Below are positions 37,731 through 47,699 of a stretch of 48,812 nucleotides of DNA, in pieces (the stretch's first letter is position 1; every line of letters begins with the position of its first letter). The stretch covers positions 1 through 48,812 of the forward strand of contig DXHT01000029.1 of the NCBI GenBank assembly GCA_019113265.1, read 5' to 3'. Made by a program: the position numbers and the translations under genes. The DNA is from Bacillota bacterium. GTDB taxonomy: Bacteria; Bacillota; Clostridia; Christensenellales; Pumilibacteraceae. The notes below the pieces were generated by a model. That model saw only the letters and a program-made list of their open reading frames with translations. It had not been told where the DNA came from and searched no databases.

Positions 37731-40700
37731 ATGATGAGCATAAAACCGCGTTCGAAAGCGGGCATGATATGGTTTATCATACTTGCGAGTCTGTTTGTAC
37801 TGCTACTTGTCATAACGATAGTGATAACGCAGAATAACCTCATTTATTATACGATAAGTTCCAAATTCGGCGGGGGAAGCAAATACCTTAAAAGCGGCGA
37901 TCCGGATATGTACGTATACTATTCGTTCAAAGAGGGTGACCCGACGGACAAAGCGGGCGCGCTTGCGGCGGCGAACGCGCTCAACGAGCGCATATGCGAA
38001 GAGGGCAGCGTACTTCTCAAAAACGACAACGACGTTCTTCCGCTTGCGCGCGGCAGCAAAGTGACCGTACTCGGCAGAAATTCCGTCGATCTCGTATACG
38101 GCGGATCGGGTTCGAACGCTGGCGCGTCCGAAATGGAAAAACTCGATCTCGGCGATATGCTGGAAAGCGTGGGCGGATTCGAGTATAATCCGGTGGTGCG
38201 CTCATATTACGAGGGACTGAACATAAGCCGTCCCGATTCCACGTCCATGGGCGTTACATACACGGGATTTCCCACGGCGGAAGCGCCCGTGGGCGATTAT
38301 CCCGATGCCGTAAAGCAGAGCTATTCCGAATACGGTGACGCGGCTATCGTAGTAATTACCCGCATATGCGGCGAGGGATACGACCTCCCGCGCACGATGT
38401 TCAAAACGGGAAATTCCTATACGGACTGGACGTCTCAGAATCGCACGGTTGTGGACGGAGCGGACAGCATGGACTCGCACTATCTGCAACTTGACAAAAA
38501 CGAGCGTGCGGTTCTCAAAGAGGCATGCGACAACTTTTCGCGCGTGGTGCTTCTCATAAACAGTGCCGCGCCCATAGAGCTCGGCATTCTGGAAGAGGGC
38601 GAATTTGCCGACAAGGACATAGCCGCGCTGTGGATGGCATATCCGGGCGAGAGCGGACTGAATGCCGTCGGAAGACTGCTCAACGGCGAGGTAACTCCGT
38701 CGGGAAGGACGGTAGACACATGGTCGCGCAATTTCAAGCTCGATCCCGCATGGCAGAACTTCGGCAACAATCTCAGCGCGGACGGCAACAGATATACTTA
38801 TAACGGCGACCTGAAAAGCTCACGCTTCGTCGAATACCGCGAGGGCATATATGTGGGATACCGCTGGTTTGAAACGCGCGCTTCTTACGACGAGAGCGGC
38901 GCGTGGTATGCCGATAACGTAGTCTACCCGTTCGGTCACGGACTCAGTTATACGACGTTCGGGCGCGAGGTTGCGGCAGATACTCCGACAGACTCGACGT
39001 TGGCGGAGGACGGCAAGCTGGAATTTACCGTGACCGTCACCAACGACGGCAAAATGTATTCGGGAAAGGACGTAGTTCAGCTTTACTACTCGTCGCCGTA
39101 CATGGACGGCGGCATAGAAAAAGCGCACGTCGCTCTGGGCGACTTTGCAAAGACAAAGGAGCTTGAACCTGGCGAGAGCTGTGAGGTGACGCTTTCGATA
39201 GACGTGCGCGACATGGCGAGTTACGACTACAACGACGCCAACGGCAACGAATTCAAGGGCTGGGAGCTGGACGGCGGAACGTACTCCGTATACATAGGCT
39301 CGGACGCGCACTCGTGGGCGGACGATGCAACGCCCGTATTTACTTACACCGTACCCGAAAGCGGCTACCGCTATCCGACGGACGACTATAACGAGGGCGC
39401 GCAGATAACCAATCTGTTCGATGACGAGAGCGAGTATATGAGCGGAAAGGTACTTTCCCGCGAAAACGGTTTTGCCGATTACGACGCGATAAAGGGCGTT
39501 GCCGATCAGCGCGAACAGTCCGAATTTCTGCGCGGTCTGATCGAAGCTAAGATGACGGACGAACCGGGCGCGCCCTGGTACGCAGAGACCGCGCCGACTT
39601 ACAGCAAGCGTTCGCTGTCATACTCCGATTGCGAGGTCAAGCTTTACGATCTCATCGGCAAGGACTACGACGATCCGCTCTGGGACGCGCTTCTCGATCA
39701 GCTGACCGTATCCGAAATGGCGTCCATAATAGAAACGGGCAATTTCCGTACCCTGCAACTTGAAAACATAGACAAACCGCTGACGATAGATGCGGACGGG
39801 CCCATGGGATTTGCGCTGTTTATGGGCGACTCGTCGGTGTACGACACCTGTCGGTATGCATGCGAGTGCCTTGTGGGCGCGACGTTCAACCGCGAGCTTG
39901 CGCGCGAGCAAGGGCGTTCGGTCGGCATAGAGGGACTTGTGGGCAACGAGCAGGGGGACGGAACGCCGTATAGCGGCTGGTACGCTCCCGCGGTCAATCT
40001 GCACCGTTCGCCCTTTTCGGGACGCAACTTCGAGTATTACAGCGAGGACGCATTCCTTTCGGGCGAAATGGGCGCAAACGTCATACTCGGCGCAAAGGAA
40101 TACGGAGTATATACGTTCGTCAAGCACTTTGCCTTAAACGATCAGGAAACGGACAGGGACAATAACGGACTGCTGACATGGGCGGACGAACAGACCATGC
40201 GCGAGATATACTTCAAGCCGTTCGAGACCTGCGTCAAAAAGGGTCAGACGCGCGGCATGATGAGCGCGTTCAACCGCATAGGCGCGACGTGGGCGGGAAG
40301 CGATCACGATCTTCTCACCGCACTTCTGCGCGACGAGTGGGGCTTCCGCGGCGCGGTGATAACCGACTTCAACGTCAAGTCCTACATGGATCCCGACGAC
40401 ATGATACGGGGCGGCGGCGACATCAACCTTGCCGCAGGTAAAACGCTTGCCGATAAGCGTTCGGCTACGGCGATATCCTGTATACGCCGCGCGGCGAAAA
40501 ACATCATGTTCGTGGTTGCGGGCAGTAACGCGATGAACGGTCACGGAGCGGGCGTCATCTGGGGATACACTTTGCCCGGCTGGCTGGTGCTTCTTATCGT
40601 GATAGACTGCGTAGTGGGTGCGGGAACGGTCGGCTGGGGACTGTACGTATTCCTGCGCCGCCATGCGCAAAAGAAAAAACTCGCCGTGCGCACCTCGGAC

Positions 40701-40736
40701 GGCGCGACAGATACGAACAATAAAACCGACGAATAA
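37731..40736 (+). CDS. Membrane-associated GH3 family glycosidase with permuted domain order (GH3_C - FnIII-like - GH3_N), N- and C-terminal TM
   Basis: N-terminal TM, EEGSVLLKNDNDVLPLARGSKVTVLG (GH3_C), YPFGHGLSYTTF (FnIII-like), then DGPMGF, NLHRSPFSGRNFEYYSEDAFLSG, KHFALNDQE, AVITDF (GH3_N), C-terminal TM. Confidence 0.9.
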   Translation: MMSIKPRSKAGMIWFIILASLFVLLLVITIVITQNNLIYYTISSKFGGGSKYLKSGDPDMYVYYSFKEGDPTDKAGALAAANALNERICEEGSVLLKNDNDVLPLARGSKVTVLGRNSVDLVYGGSGSNAGASEMEKLDLGDMLESVGGFEYNPVVRSYYEGLNISRPDSTSMGVTYTGFPTAEAPVGDYPDAVKQSYSEYGDAAIVVITRICGEGYDLPRTMFKTGNSYTDWTSQNRTVVDGADSMDSHYLQLDKNERAVLKEACDNFSRVVLLINSAAPIELGILEEGEFADKDIAALWMAYPGESGLNAVGRLLNGEVTPSGRTVDTWSRNFKLDPAWQNFGNNLSADGNRYTYNGDLKSSRFVEYREGIYVGYRWFETRASYDESGAWYADNVVYPFGHGLSYTTFGREVAADTPTDSTLAEDGKLEFTVTVTNDGKMYSGKDVVQLYYSSPYMDGGIEKAHVALGDFAKTKELEPGESCEVTLSIDVRDMASYDYNDANGNEFKGWELDGGTYSVYIGSDAHSWADDATPVFTYTVPESGYRYPTDDYNEGAQITNLFDDESEYMSGKVLSRENGFADYDAIKGVADQREQSEFLRGLIEAKMTDEPGAPWYAETAPTYSKRSLSYSDCEVKLYDLIGKDYDDPLWDALLDQLTVSEMASIIETGNFRTLQLENIDKPLTIDADGPMGFALFMGDSSVYDTCRYACECLVGATFNRELAREQGRSVGIEGLVGNEQGDGTPYSGWYAPAVNLHRSPFSGRNFEYYSEDAFLSGEMGANVILGAKEYGVYTFVKHFALNDQETDRDNNGLLTWADEQTMREIYFKPFETCVKKGQTRGMMSAFNRIGATWAGSDHDLLTALLRDEWGFRGAVITDFNVKSYMDPDDMIRGGGDINLAAGKTLADKRSATAISCIRRAAKNIMFVVAGSNAMNGHGAGVIWGYTLPGWLVLLIVIDCVVGAGTVGWGLYVFLRRHAQKKKLAVRTSDGATDTNNKTDE

Positions 40737-40750
40737 AAGGAGGAAATAAT

Positions 40751-41473
40751 ATGAAACTCAAAAAAATCGCAATGGCAGCGCTTTTCGCGCTCATAGCCGC
40801 GCTTACGTTCGCGTTCGCCGCTTGCGGCGACGGCGCTCCCGCCGAAAACGGCGGCAACGGAAGCGACCTCGATCCGTCCATAACGGAAACGGAGACTCCG
40901 TCCAAATACACCATGCAGGCGGAGTACATAGACCTTGACGGAGTCAAGGGCAGCGGTCTCAGCAACTCCGCGGAGGGCGTCGCCATGATAACGGGCAACG
41001 GCACGGACGCGGAAAAGGAAAAGGGCTGGGGCGAGGGCTACTACGTCAGCCAGATGCACGCGGCGGGCTGCCGACTCGACTTCGTGTTCACCGCAAGGTC
41101 CGCGCAGACCACTTCCATATCCGTAAGGCTCAGCTCCGAGCTCGGTCAGCTCACGTTCACGCCTCAGGATCTCGCATTCATGCTCAACGATAAGGAACTG
41201 CCTTATACGACGCTCGTGGTCAAGGGCGCGCAGACTTCCACTCCCGACCTTACGGCGGCGGTGTTCAACGACTACACCATAACCACGAGCGTGATGCTCG
41301 AAAAGGGTGAGAACACATTCTCGATAATGGTCAGGCAGAACTCACTGCGCGGCGACGGCAATGTGGCGGGACCCATGGTGGACAGCGTGACGTTCACTAC
41401 CAAAGCGGTGCTCGAATGGACGGATCATAAGGATAACATATCCAGGCGCGACAATTCCGAATCGGATATGTGA
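40751..41473 (+). CDS. Lipoprotein with CBM6/35-like domain
   Basis: Lipobox LTFAFAAC; beta-rich domain AEYIDLDGVKGSG...VDSVTFT. Confidence 0.7.
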   Translation: MKLKKIAMAALFALIAALTFAFAACGDGAPAENGGNGSDLDPSITETETPSKYTMQAEYIDLDGVKGSGLSNSAEGVAMITGNGTDAEKEKGWGEGYYVSQMHAAGCRLDFVFTARSAQTTSISVRLSSELGQLTFTPQDLAFMLNDKELPYTTLVVKGAQTSTPDLTAAVFNDYTITTSVMLEKGENTFSIMVRQNSLRGDGNVAGPMVDSVTFTTKAVLEWTDHKDNISRRDNSESDM

Positions 41474-41509
41474 TCTGCCGTCATAAGGAGATAAAAGGAG
41501 GAAAATATA

Positions 41510-43471
41510 ATGAAATCCATTGCAAAGATTGCCGTGTCGGCGATATGTCTGTTTCTGACACTCGTTACGGCAGCGGTATTTGCGGCGGGATGCGGCTTTA
41601 CGAGGGATAGCGAAAACGTGGAAATAACGTTGCCCGACCCCGTAGTGGTGCGCCCCGAGCCTTATGACGCGGTCAAGTCCGTTTCCGTTCTGTATAACGG
41701 AACGGCGGCAAGCGTCATAGAGGCGGATATCGCCGCAGGCGTGATAAATCTCACCGCGAGCGTCATAAAGGACGACGGTGCGGACGGCTCCGTGACGTGG
41801 AGCAGCGATGCGCCCGCCGTCGCGTCCGTAAATGCGGTCGGTGTGGTGAGCCTGAACGCAACGGGCGTCGCGGCGATAACCGCAACGGCGGGGAGCAAGA
41901 GCGCGAGCGTTGTCATAACCGTATCGGATATGGCGTCGGAGTCACGCACGTATACTTTGACCGTATCGGGCGGTACTGCGAGCGTCGGCGGCGCGGCGGC
42001 GACTACTGCGAAAGCGGGCGACTATGTGGAGCTTACCCCGACGCTCACAGAGGGTATGACTTTTGACAAGTGGGTGCTTACGACGGGCGAAACGCAGAGG
42101 GATCTGCGCTCTCACGGTTTCGTCATGCCGAGCGGCGACGTAAGCGTGACGTTGGTGCTCAAAGCGCGCGAATATACGCTCAACCTCGTGGGCGGTCAGT
42201 TGTACGAGGCGGGTAAACCCGTTGACGGAACGGACGGCGGAGTGAGCATAGACAACGAACCCGTAATGAGATATTCGGTGGCGAGCGGCTCTTCCGTGAC
42301 GGTAGTGGCTGACGACACTGCCGCGGGCTATATGTTCGTCGGCTGGGATCTCAACTATGCCAATCAGCGCACGGGCGGAGCGGGGCAGAAGGAGTATACG
42401 TTTGCCATGCCCGCCGAGGATACGACGCTGTTCGCCGTCAACTCCAAAGAGCTGGGTGCAATGCTCAATCCGGGCAGAGCGGACAGGTACAAGAAATTCA
42501 ACAGCACGGAAAAGGGCTTCGGAGAGATAGTGAACGGAGTCGCTCCCGGCGGCTCGGTAGCTGACCCCGATCTCGAAGGGCTCAGCGGCTACCGCCTTGC
42601 GATCCCCGCGGATACGACCGGATCTACCGCTTTCTCGGAGAATATAGAGGACACCACCGCGCTTAATACCATGAACGGCGCGCAGACCGTCAAGGTGATA
42701 TTCAAGAACCACAGCAACAAATACGACGTATCGGTGGACTTCGGCGCGTCCTACAACGACAACCGCGCAAATACCGGAACGGTGACCGTGCCAAAGGGCG
42801 AAACGGTGACGGTGTGCTTCGAGGCGGCGATAGGTTTCGCAAATCCTTGGGCGTCCATAAACGTGCGCACCGATATCGGCGGCAGCGGTAGCGAAACGGT
42901 GCTTCTCGACATGGTGACCATGCGCGCCGCGACATATCCGAACGGCGATCCGTTCATAAACCGCACTAACGGCAAGCCCGTTATTCTTAACGCGGCATGC
43001 ATTCAGGACGGCAACCTCGGCAGTACGGGATCGTTCGGCAACGTCCGCAACTACTTTATGATCTGCTACATCAACGGCAGCAAGTCGGGCAGTGTCGCAT
43101 TCGAAGTGACCAACATGCCCGCGTACGACACGATAACGCCCGACACCGACGGCAAGCGTTATACGACGATATACGTTCAGGTGCGCTCCAACGTCAATTA
43201 CGACTTTGTGCGCCGCGTCGGATTCGGTAAAGATATGTATCCGATGCAGAGTTCGGAAAATACGGTGTTCGCCGAGTTCCATACGACGACTAAGGACGAC
43301 GTCAGCCTGCTTGCGCTCAAGATCGAGCGCACTCCGGACGACGCGGGTGAAAAGTTCTATATCAGCTACATTCACGACAGTCCGGAGCTTGGCGGCATAT
43401 CTGGCGGACGTTCCAATTTCACCTTAGCGTTCTATTACAACAACGTTATAGGATACGGCGGGGAGGTATGA
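41510..43471 (+). CDS. Lipoprotein with Big_2-like and InlB/Flg_new-like repeats
   Basis: Signal/lipobox AAVFAAGC; VTWSSDAPAVASVNAVGVVSLNATGVAAITATAG (Big_2-like); GMTFDKWVL and GYMFVGWDL repeats. Confidence 0.75.
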   Translation: MKSIAKIAVSAICLFLTLVTAAVFAAGCGFTRDSENVEITLPDPVVVRPEPYDAVKSVSVLYNGTAASVIEADIAAGVINLTASVIKDDGADGSVTWSSDAPAVASVNAVGVVSLNATGVAAITATAGSKSASVVITVSDMASESRTYTLTVSGGTASVGGAAATTAKAGDYVELTPTLTEGMTFDKWVLTTGETQRDLRSHGFVMPSGDVSVTLVLKAREYTLNLVGGQLYEAGKPVDGTDGGVSIDNEPVMRYSVASGSSVTVVADDTAAGYMFVGWDLNYANQRTGGAGQKEYTFAMPAEDTTLFAVNSKELGAMLNPGRADRYKKFNSTEKGFGEIVNGVAPGGSVADPDLEGLSGYRLAIPADTTGSTAFSENIEDTTALNTMNGAQTVKVIFKNHSNKYDVSVDFGASYNDNRANTGTVTVPKGETVTVCFEAAIGFANPWASINVRTDIGGSGSETVLLDMVTMRAATYPNGDPFINRTNGKPVILNAACIQDGNLGSTGSFGNVRNYFMICYINGSKSGSVAFEVTNMPAYDTITPDTDGKRYTTIYVQVRSNVNYDFVRRVGFGKDMYPMQSSENTVFAEFHTTTKDDVSLLALKIERTPDDAGEKFYISYIHDSPELGGISGGRSNFTLAFYYNNVIGYGGEV

Positions 43472-46400
43472 TGATGAAAAAGAGAGTAAGACCTGTTTAC
43501 GCGCTTTGCGTCGGCATTATACTCGCGGCGTGCATAGCGGCGGGTTGCCTGACCGCGGTGCGCGCATACGCCTCGGAGAGCGGAGGAATGCCTCAGTTCG
43601 GCAACTACTTCGTATCCGACTATGACAGTAAGGCGGAAGCGGTCAAAGCCAATCAGGCGACAAACGAACAGATAGTTTCCGAAGGAACGGTACTTCTTAA
43701 AAACGAAGACAACTCGCTTCCCGTTCCCTTAGGCTCTAAAATAAGCGTGTTCGGAAAGAACGCGGACAGAATGTTCCGCGGCTCCAGTATGACGGGTGCG
43801 CTGACTCAGGAGGGATACTCCGTAAACCCCACGCTGAGAAGTTTCTATTCGGACAGCTCAAAATCGGGAGACGGATTCAGATCTTCGTCGGGTTCGGACG
43901 GCTCCATGCCGTCGGGCAAGACGACGGGTGAAACGCCCGTGTCCATGTACACCGACGACGTGACTCAGTCTTTCGACGAATACAACGACGCGGCGATAGT
44001 CGTCATATCCCGTAGCGGCGGCGAGGGAACGGACATCACCCGCACGATGCAGTGCAAGGACGTCAACGCGACGGATGCTGACAACTTCCAGTATTGGGGA
44101 GAGGACGCGGTAGCCGTCAAGGGCGCGCGCAATAAGGACGACCACTATCTCCAACTCGATCAGAACGAAACGGACATGATAAAGATGGTGGGCGAGAAGT
44201 TCAATAAAGTCATAGTCATTCTCAATACCAGCTCGCATTTCGAGTGCGGATTCCTCGACGACCCGGGGCATTACGCATATTCGCCCGCCATCAAAGCCGC
44301 TCTCTGGGTGGGCGAGCCGCTGACGACGTTGCCCGTCGCGGGCGTAATAAGCGGGCGGATAAACCCGAGCGGTCATTTGCCGGATACCTTTGCCCGCGAC
44401 TTCAAAGCGGATCCGACGTGGCAGAACTTCGGCAATCAGCGCGTTAAAGAGGGCAACGTATATTCCAACCTGACTGCCAACAACAGGTACAAAAAGCACT
44501 ATGTGTATTACAAGGAAGGCATATACTACGGCTACTACTATTACGAAACGCGCGGCTTGACCGAGGGCGACGCCGCATGGACGGCGAGCGGACAGGCGGG
44601 CGATCTTGCGATAAACGGCACTACCACCGAAGAGTGGAGCAATTGGTACGACGCGCACGTCGTGTTCCCGTTCGGTCACGGATTGTCGTATACGTCGTTC
44701 GACTGGGAGATAGTGGACGCTCCGACGGAGCCCGTCGCGCTTGACCCCGACGGCGATATACAGATCACCGTAAAGGTGACAAACACGGGAACGGTCGCAG
44801 GCAAAGACGTTGTCATGCTCTTCTCGTCCTCCCCGTACTTCACGGGCGAAATAGAGAAACCCGCCGTAAGACTTGCCGAGTTCGCCAAGACGGATATGCT
44901 CTATCCCGTATCCGAAGCGGGCGAGGGCAAACCCAACTCGCAGGAGATAACGCTCACGTTCGCGGCACGCGACATGGCGAGCTACGACTATTCGGACGCC
45001 AACAAAAACGACTTCAAGGGATACGAGCTTGAAGCGGGAACGTATGACGTATACGTCAGCCGCAACGCGCACGACAGATCCGATCGGCTCAAAGTCAGTT
45101 ACACGCTTTCTCAGGACGAGAGGTTTGAAACGGACGAGTACAGCGGACAAAAGATAGAAAACAGGTTCGACGAGGTAAGTAACGAGCTGACCGAGGGCGA
45201 GGGCGAACGCTATCTCTCCCGCGCGGACTGGACGGGAACTTTCCCGACGGCGTCCGTAAGTATAGACGCACGTCAGTGGATAGTGGACAGTCTGGAAGAG
45301 TGGTACACCGTATTCCCCGAAGACGAGGGCAAACCCTATTATACGGAAAACATGCCCACGCAGGGCGCGAAGTACGAAACGCCCATATTGCTCAAATATA
45401 TGTTCGGCTTGCCGTACGATGATCCGAAGTGGGAAGACTTTCTCGACCAGCTCACCGTCGATCAGCTTACGCAGATAGTGACGCAGGGCTTCCTCAAATC
45501 GGGCATAGACATACCCGAACTCGGTATAAAGCAGATAATAAACGCCGATACGCCCATGGGTTGGGCGAACGTACCCGGAATGAGCGGCGCGGGATTTGCA
45601 AAGATAACGGTGCTTGCCGCGACGTTCAACCGCGAGCTTGCATATGCTCTCGGCAAGGGAATGGGCGAAGAGGCGCTCTGGGGAACGGGCGAGTCAGGCT
45701 CCAACATACCCGGCTGGTACGCGCCCGCAGTCAACCTGCACCGCTCTCCCTTCGGAGGCAGAACGGGCGAGTATTACAGCGAGGACGGCGTGCTTACGGG
45801 CAAACTCGCGTCTCAGGTAGTCATGGGCGCGCGCACCAAGGGGCTTTACACATACGTCAAGCACTTTGCCATAAACAATCAGGAGTCTCAGCGCATGGGC
45901 GTGTTTACCTGGGCAAACGAGCAGTGCATGCGCGAACAGTACTTCATACCGTATGAGATATGCGTCAAAGAGGGCAAGGCGACGGGCGTGATGACGGCGT
46001 TCAACCGCATCGGCGCGACGTGGGCGTTCGGCGATTACGACCTCATTACGGGCGTGCTCAGGGGCGAGTGGGGCTTCATCGGAAGCGTGGTCACCGACTG
46101 TCTGTGGGCGGCGGAATACGTAAACGGCGACGCGATGATACGCGCGGGCGGCAGTCTTGCGCTCAGTAACGTTGCGACCATTTCGTATAACGTAGGCACT
46201 CCGACGACGGTAAGCCTGCTCAGAAGATCGGCGAAAGACGTACTTTACCTGCACGCAAACAGCATGGCGATAAACGAGGGCGACTACCCGACCACTCCCA
46301 AAAAGATGCTCGGCTATTCGGCGGAAAAGCTGGATATAGCGATAGTGGGCGAGCCGTACAGCGCGACCGTTGCGACTGCGGAGCTGAACGTCAAGTGGTA

Positions 46401-47589
46401 TCCCGATCTCGATATCGCAAACGTGACTTATGCTCTCGCTCCCGGGTTCCGACTTCCCGACGGCTTGCGGCTTTCTTCGGACGGAAGTATATCGGGAACG
46501 CCCGAATACTCCATAAACAACTATCAGTTCAAGGTCATTGCGACGTACGGCGACGAGCAGATGACGAGCGATGCGTTCTCGCTCACCGTGATCGATTCCA
46601 GCGGATCGATAGTGTACGCGGCGCAGTCCGATCTCGGAACGATAAACATAGGCGAAACGGCGGATATAGACGTGGGCACTGCGGAGATCGTCCTCGGCGA
46701 TCCTTCCGAGACCAGCCCCGTGACCGTGTTCTATTCGCTTAAAAGCGGCTGTGCGCTTCCCGAGGGTCTTTCTCTCTCGCCCGATGGCAGGATAACGGGA
46801 ACTCCGAATTCGGCGGCGGTAAATTGCAAGTTCACCGTTGTGGCGAGCGCGATTGGTTACTACTCGCAGGAAGCTGAATTCACGCTCAGCGTGCTCGGCA
46901 AGATAACGTTCTCGGGCGGCACGCTCGGTGACGGCAGATTCGGCGAGGCGTATGTGAGCAAGGTGGACTTTGCTACGGGCGCGGATAACGTGACGTATGC
47001 GCTTAAAGAGGGAAGCAAACTTCCGAGCGGGCTCGAACTTACGAGCGGCGGCTATATAGTGGGAACGCCCTCCGAAACGTGCACGAACGCGACGTTTACC
47101 GTCGTGGCGTCCGCACCTCTTGCCGAGAGCGCGGAAGCGGAGTACAGCATGAGCGTGGGTATCGCGCTTTCTCCCTTCCTCTCCTCCGTGCTTACGGACG
47201 GTAAGACGGGCGAGGCTTACTATGCGAGCGTGAACAACGTCATGGGCGCGTCCTCTCCCGAGTATACGCTTAAAAACGGTTCGACGCTTCCCGAGGGTCT
47301 GACGCTTTCGACGAGCGGCGAGATAACGGGAACGCCCTTAAAGAGCGGAATGTATACCTTCACGGTTACCGTCAGCGAGGACGGCGCGATAGGCGACGAA
47401 AAGGAGTTTACGATATATGTGAGCGAGCCGTCCAACGTCGTCAGCGCGGAAGTTCCCGCAAGTGGTAACGACGATCTCGTGGTGCTTGCCGCAGTGTCTC
47501 TGGCGCTCGGCGCGGCCGGACTGCTGACCGGCGCGGCGGCTCTGATAATAACCGCTATACGCGGCAAGGGCAGGAGCGGAAAGAATTGA
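43468..47589 (+). CDS. Exported GH3 family glycosidase, permuted domain order, four He_PIG-like Ig repeats and C-terminal TM
   Basis: EGTVLLKNEDNSLPVPLGSKISVFG; YTSFDWE; NLHRSPFGGRTGEYYSEDG; KHFAINNQES; four LPxGLxLSxxGxIxGTP repeats; C-terminal TM plus KGRSGKN; ATGA overlap with upstream gene. Confidence 0.9.
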   Translation: MMMKKRVRPVYALCVGIILAACIAAGCLTAVRAYASESGGMPQFGNYFVSDYDSKAEAVKANQATNEQIVSEGTVLLKNEDNSLPVPLGSKISVFGKNADRMFRGSSMTGALTQEGYSVNPTLRSFYSDSSKSGDGFRSSSGSDGSMPSGKTTGETPVSMYTDDVTQSFDEYNDAAIVVISRSGGEGTDITRTMQCKDVNATDADNFQYWGEDAVAVKGARNKDDHYLQLDQNETDMIKMVGEKFNKVIVILNTSSHFECGFLDDPGHYAYSPAIKAALWVGEPLTTLPVAGVISGRINPSGHLPDTFARDFKADPTWQNFGNQRVKEGNVYSNLTANNRYKKHYVYYKEGIYYGYYYYETRGLTEGDAAWTASGQAGDLAINGTTTEEWSNWYDAHVVFPFGHGLSYTSFDWEIVDAPTEPVALDPDGDIQITVKVTNTGTVAGKDVVMLFSSSPYFTGEIEKPAVRLAEFAKTDMLYPVSEAGEGKPNSQEITLTFAARDMASYDYSDANKNDFKGYELEAGTYDVYVSRNAHDRSDRLKVSYTLSQDERFETDEYSGQKIENRFDEVSNELTEGEGERYLSRADWTGTFPTASVSIDARQWIVDSLEEWYTVFPEDEGKPYYTENMPTQGAKYETPILLKYMFGLPYDDPKWEDFLDQLTVDQLTQIVTQGFLKSGIDIPELGIKQIINADTPMGWANVPGMSGAGFAKITVLAATFNRELAYALGKGMGEEALWGTGESGSNIPGWYAPAVNLHRSPFGGRTGEYYSEDGVLTGKLASQVVMGARTKGLYTYVKHFAINNQESQRMGVFTWANEQCMREQYFIPYEICVKEGKATGVMTAFNRIGATWAFGDYDLITGVLRGEWGFIGSVVTDCLWAAEYVNGDAMIRAGGSLALSNVATISYNVGTPTTVSLLRRSAKDVLYLHANSMAINEGDYPTTPKKMLGYSAEKLDIAIVGEPYSATVATAELNVKWYPDLDIANVTYALAPGFRLPDGLRLSSDGSISGTPEYSINNYQFKVIATYGDEQMTSDAFSLTVIDSSGSIVYAAQSDLGTINIGETADIDVGTAEIVLGDPSETSPVTVFYSLKSGCALPEGLSLSPDGRITGTPNSAAVNCKFTVVASAIGYYSQEAEFTLSVLGKITFSGGTLGDGRFGEAYVSKVDFATGADNVTYALKEGSKLPSGLELTSGGYIVGTPSETCTNATFTVVASAPLAESAEAEYSMSVGIALSPFLSSVLTDGKTGEAYYASVNNVMGASSPEYTLKNGSTLPEGLTLSTSGEITGTPLKSGMYTFTVTVSEDGAIGDEKEFTIYVSEPSNVVSAEVPASGNDDLVVLAAVSLALGAAGLLTGAAALIITAIRGKGRSGKN

Positions 47590-47603
47590 GATAACGCCCT
47601 GAC

Positions 47604-47640
47604 GGAAAAACGGGCGGAAAAAATTTCCGCCCGTTTTTCC
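47604..47640 (+). terminator. Intrinsic terminator (17-bp perfect stem)
   Basis: GGAAAAACGGGCGGAAA-aaa-TTTCCGCCCGTTTTTCC. Confidence 0.9.
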
Positions 47641-47699
47641 AAAATTCTGGAATTTCGGCTTAAAGTGTGTTATAATCGTAGTGTATAGAGGATTCAGTC

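Noticed and set aside
41942-43375. 477-aa minus-strand ORF
   Set aside because: Antisense shadow of the lipoprotein at 41510-43471.
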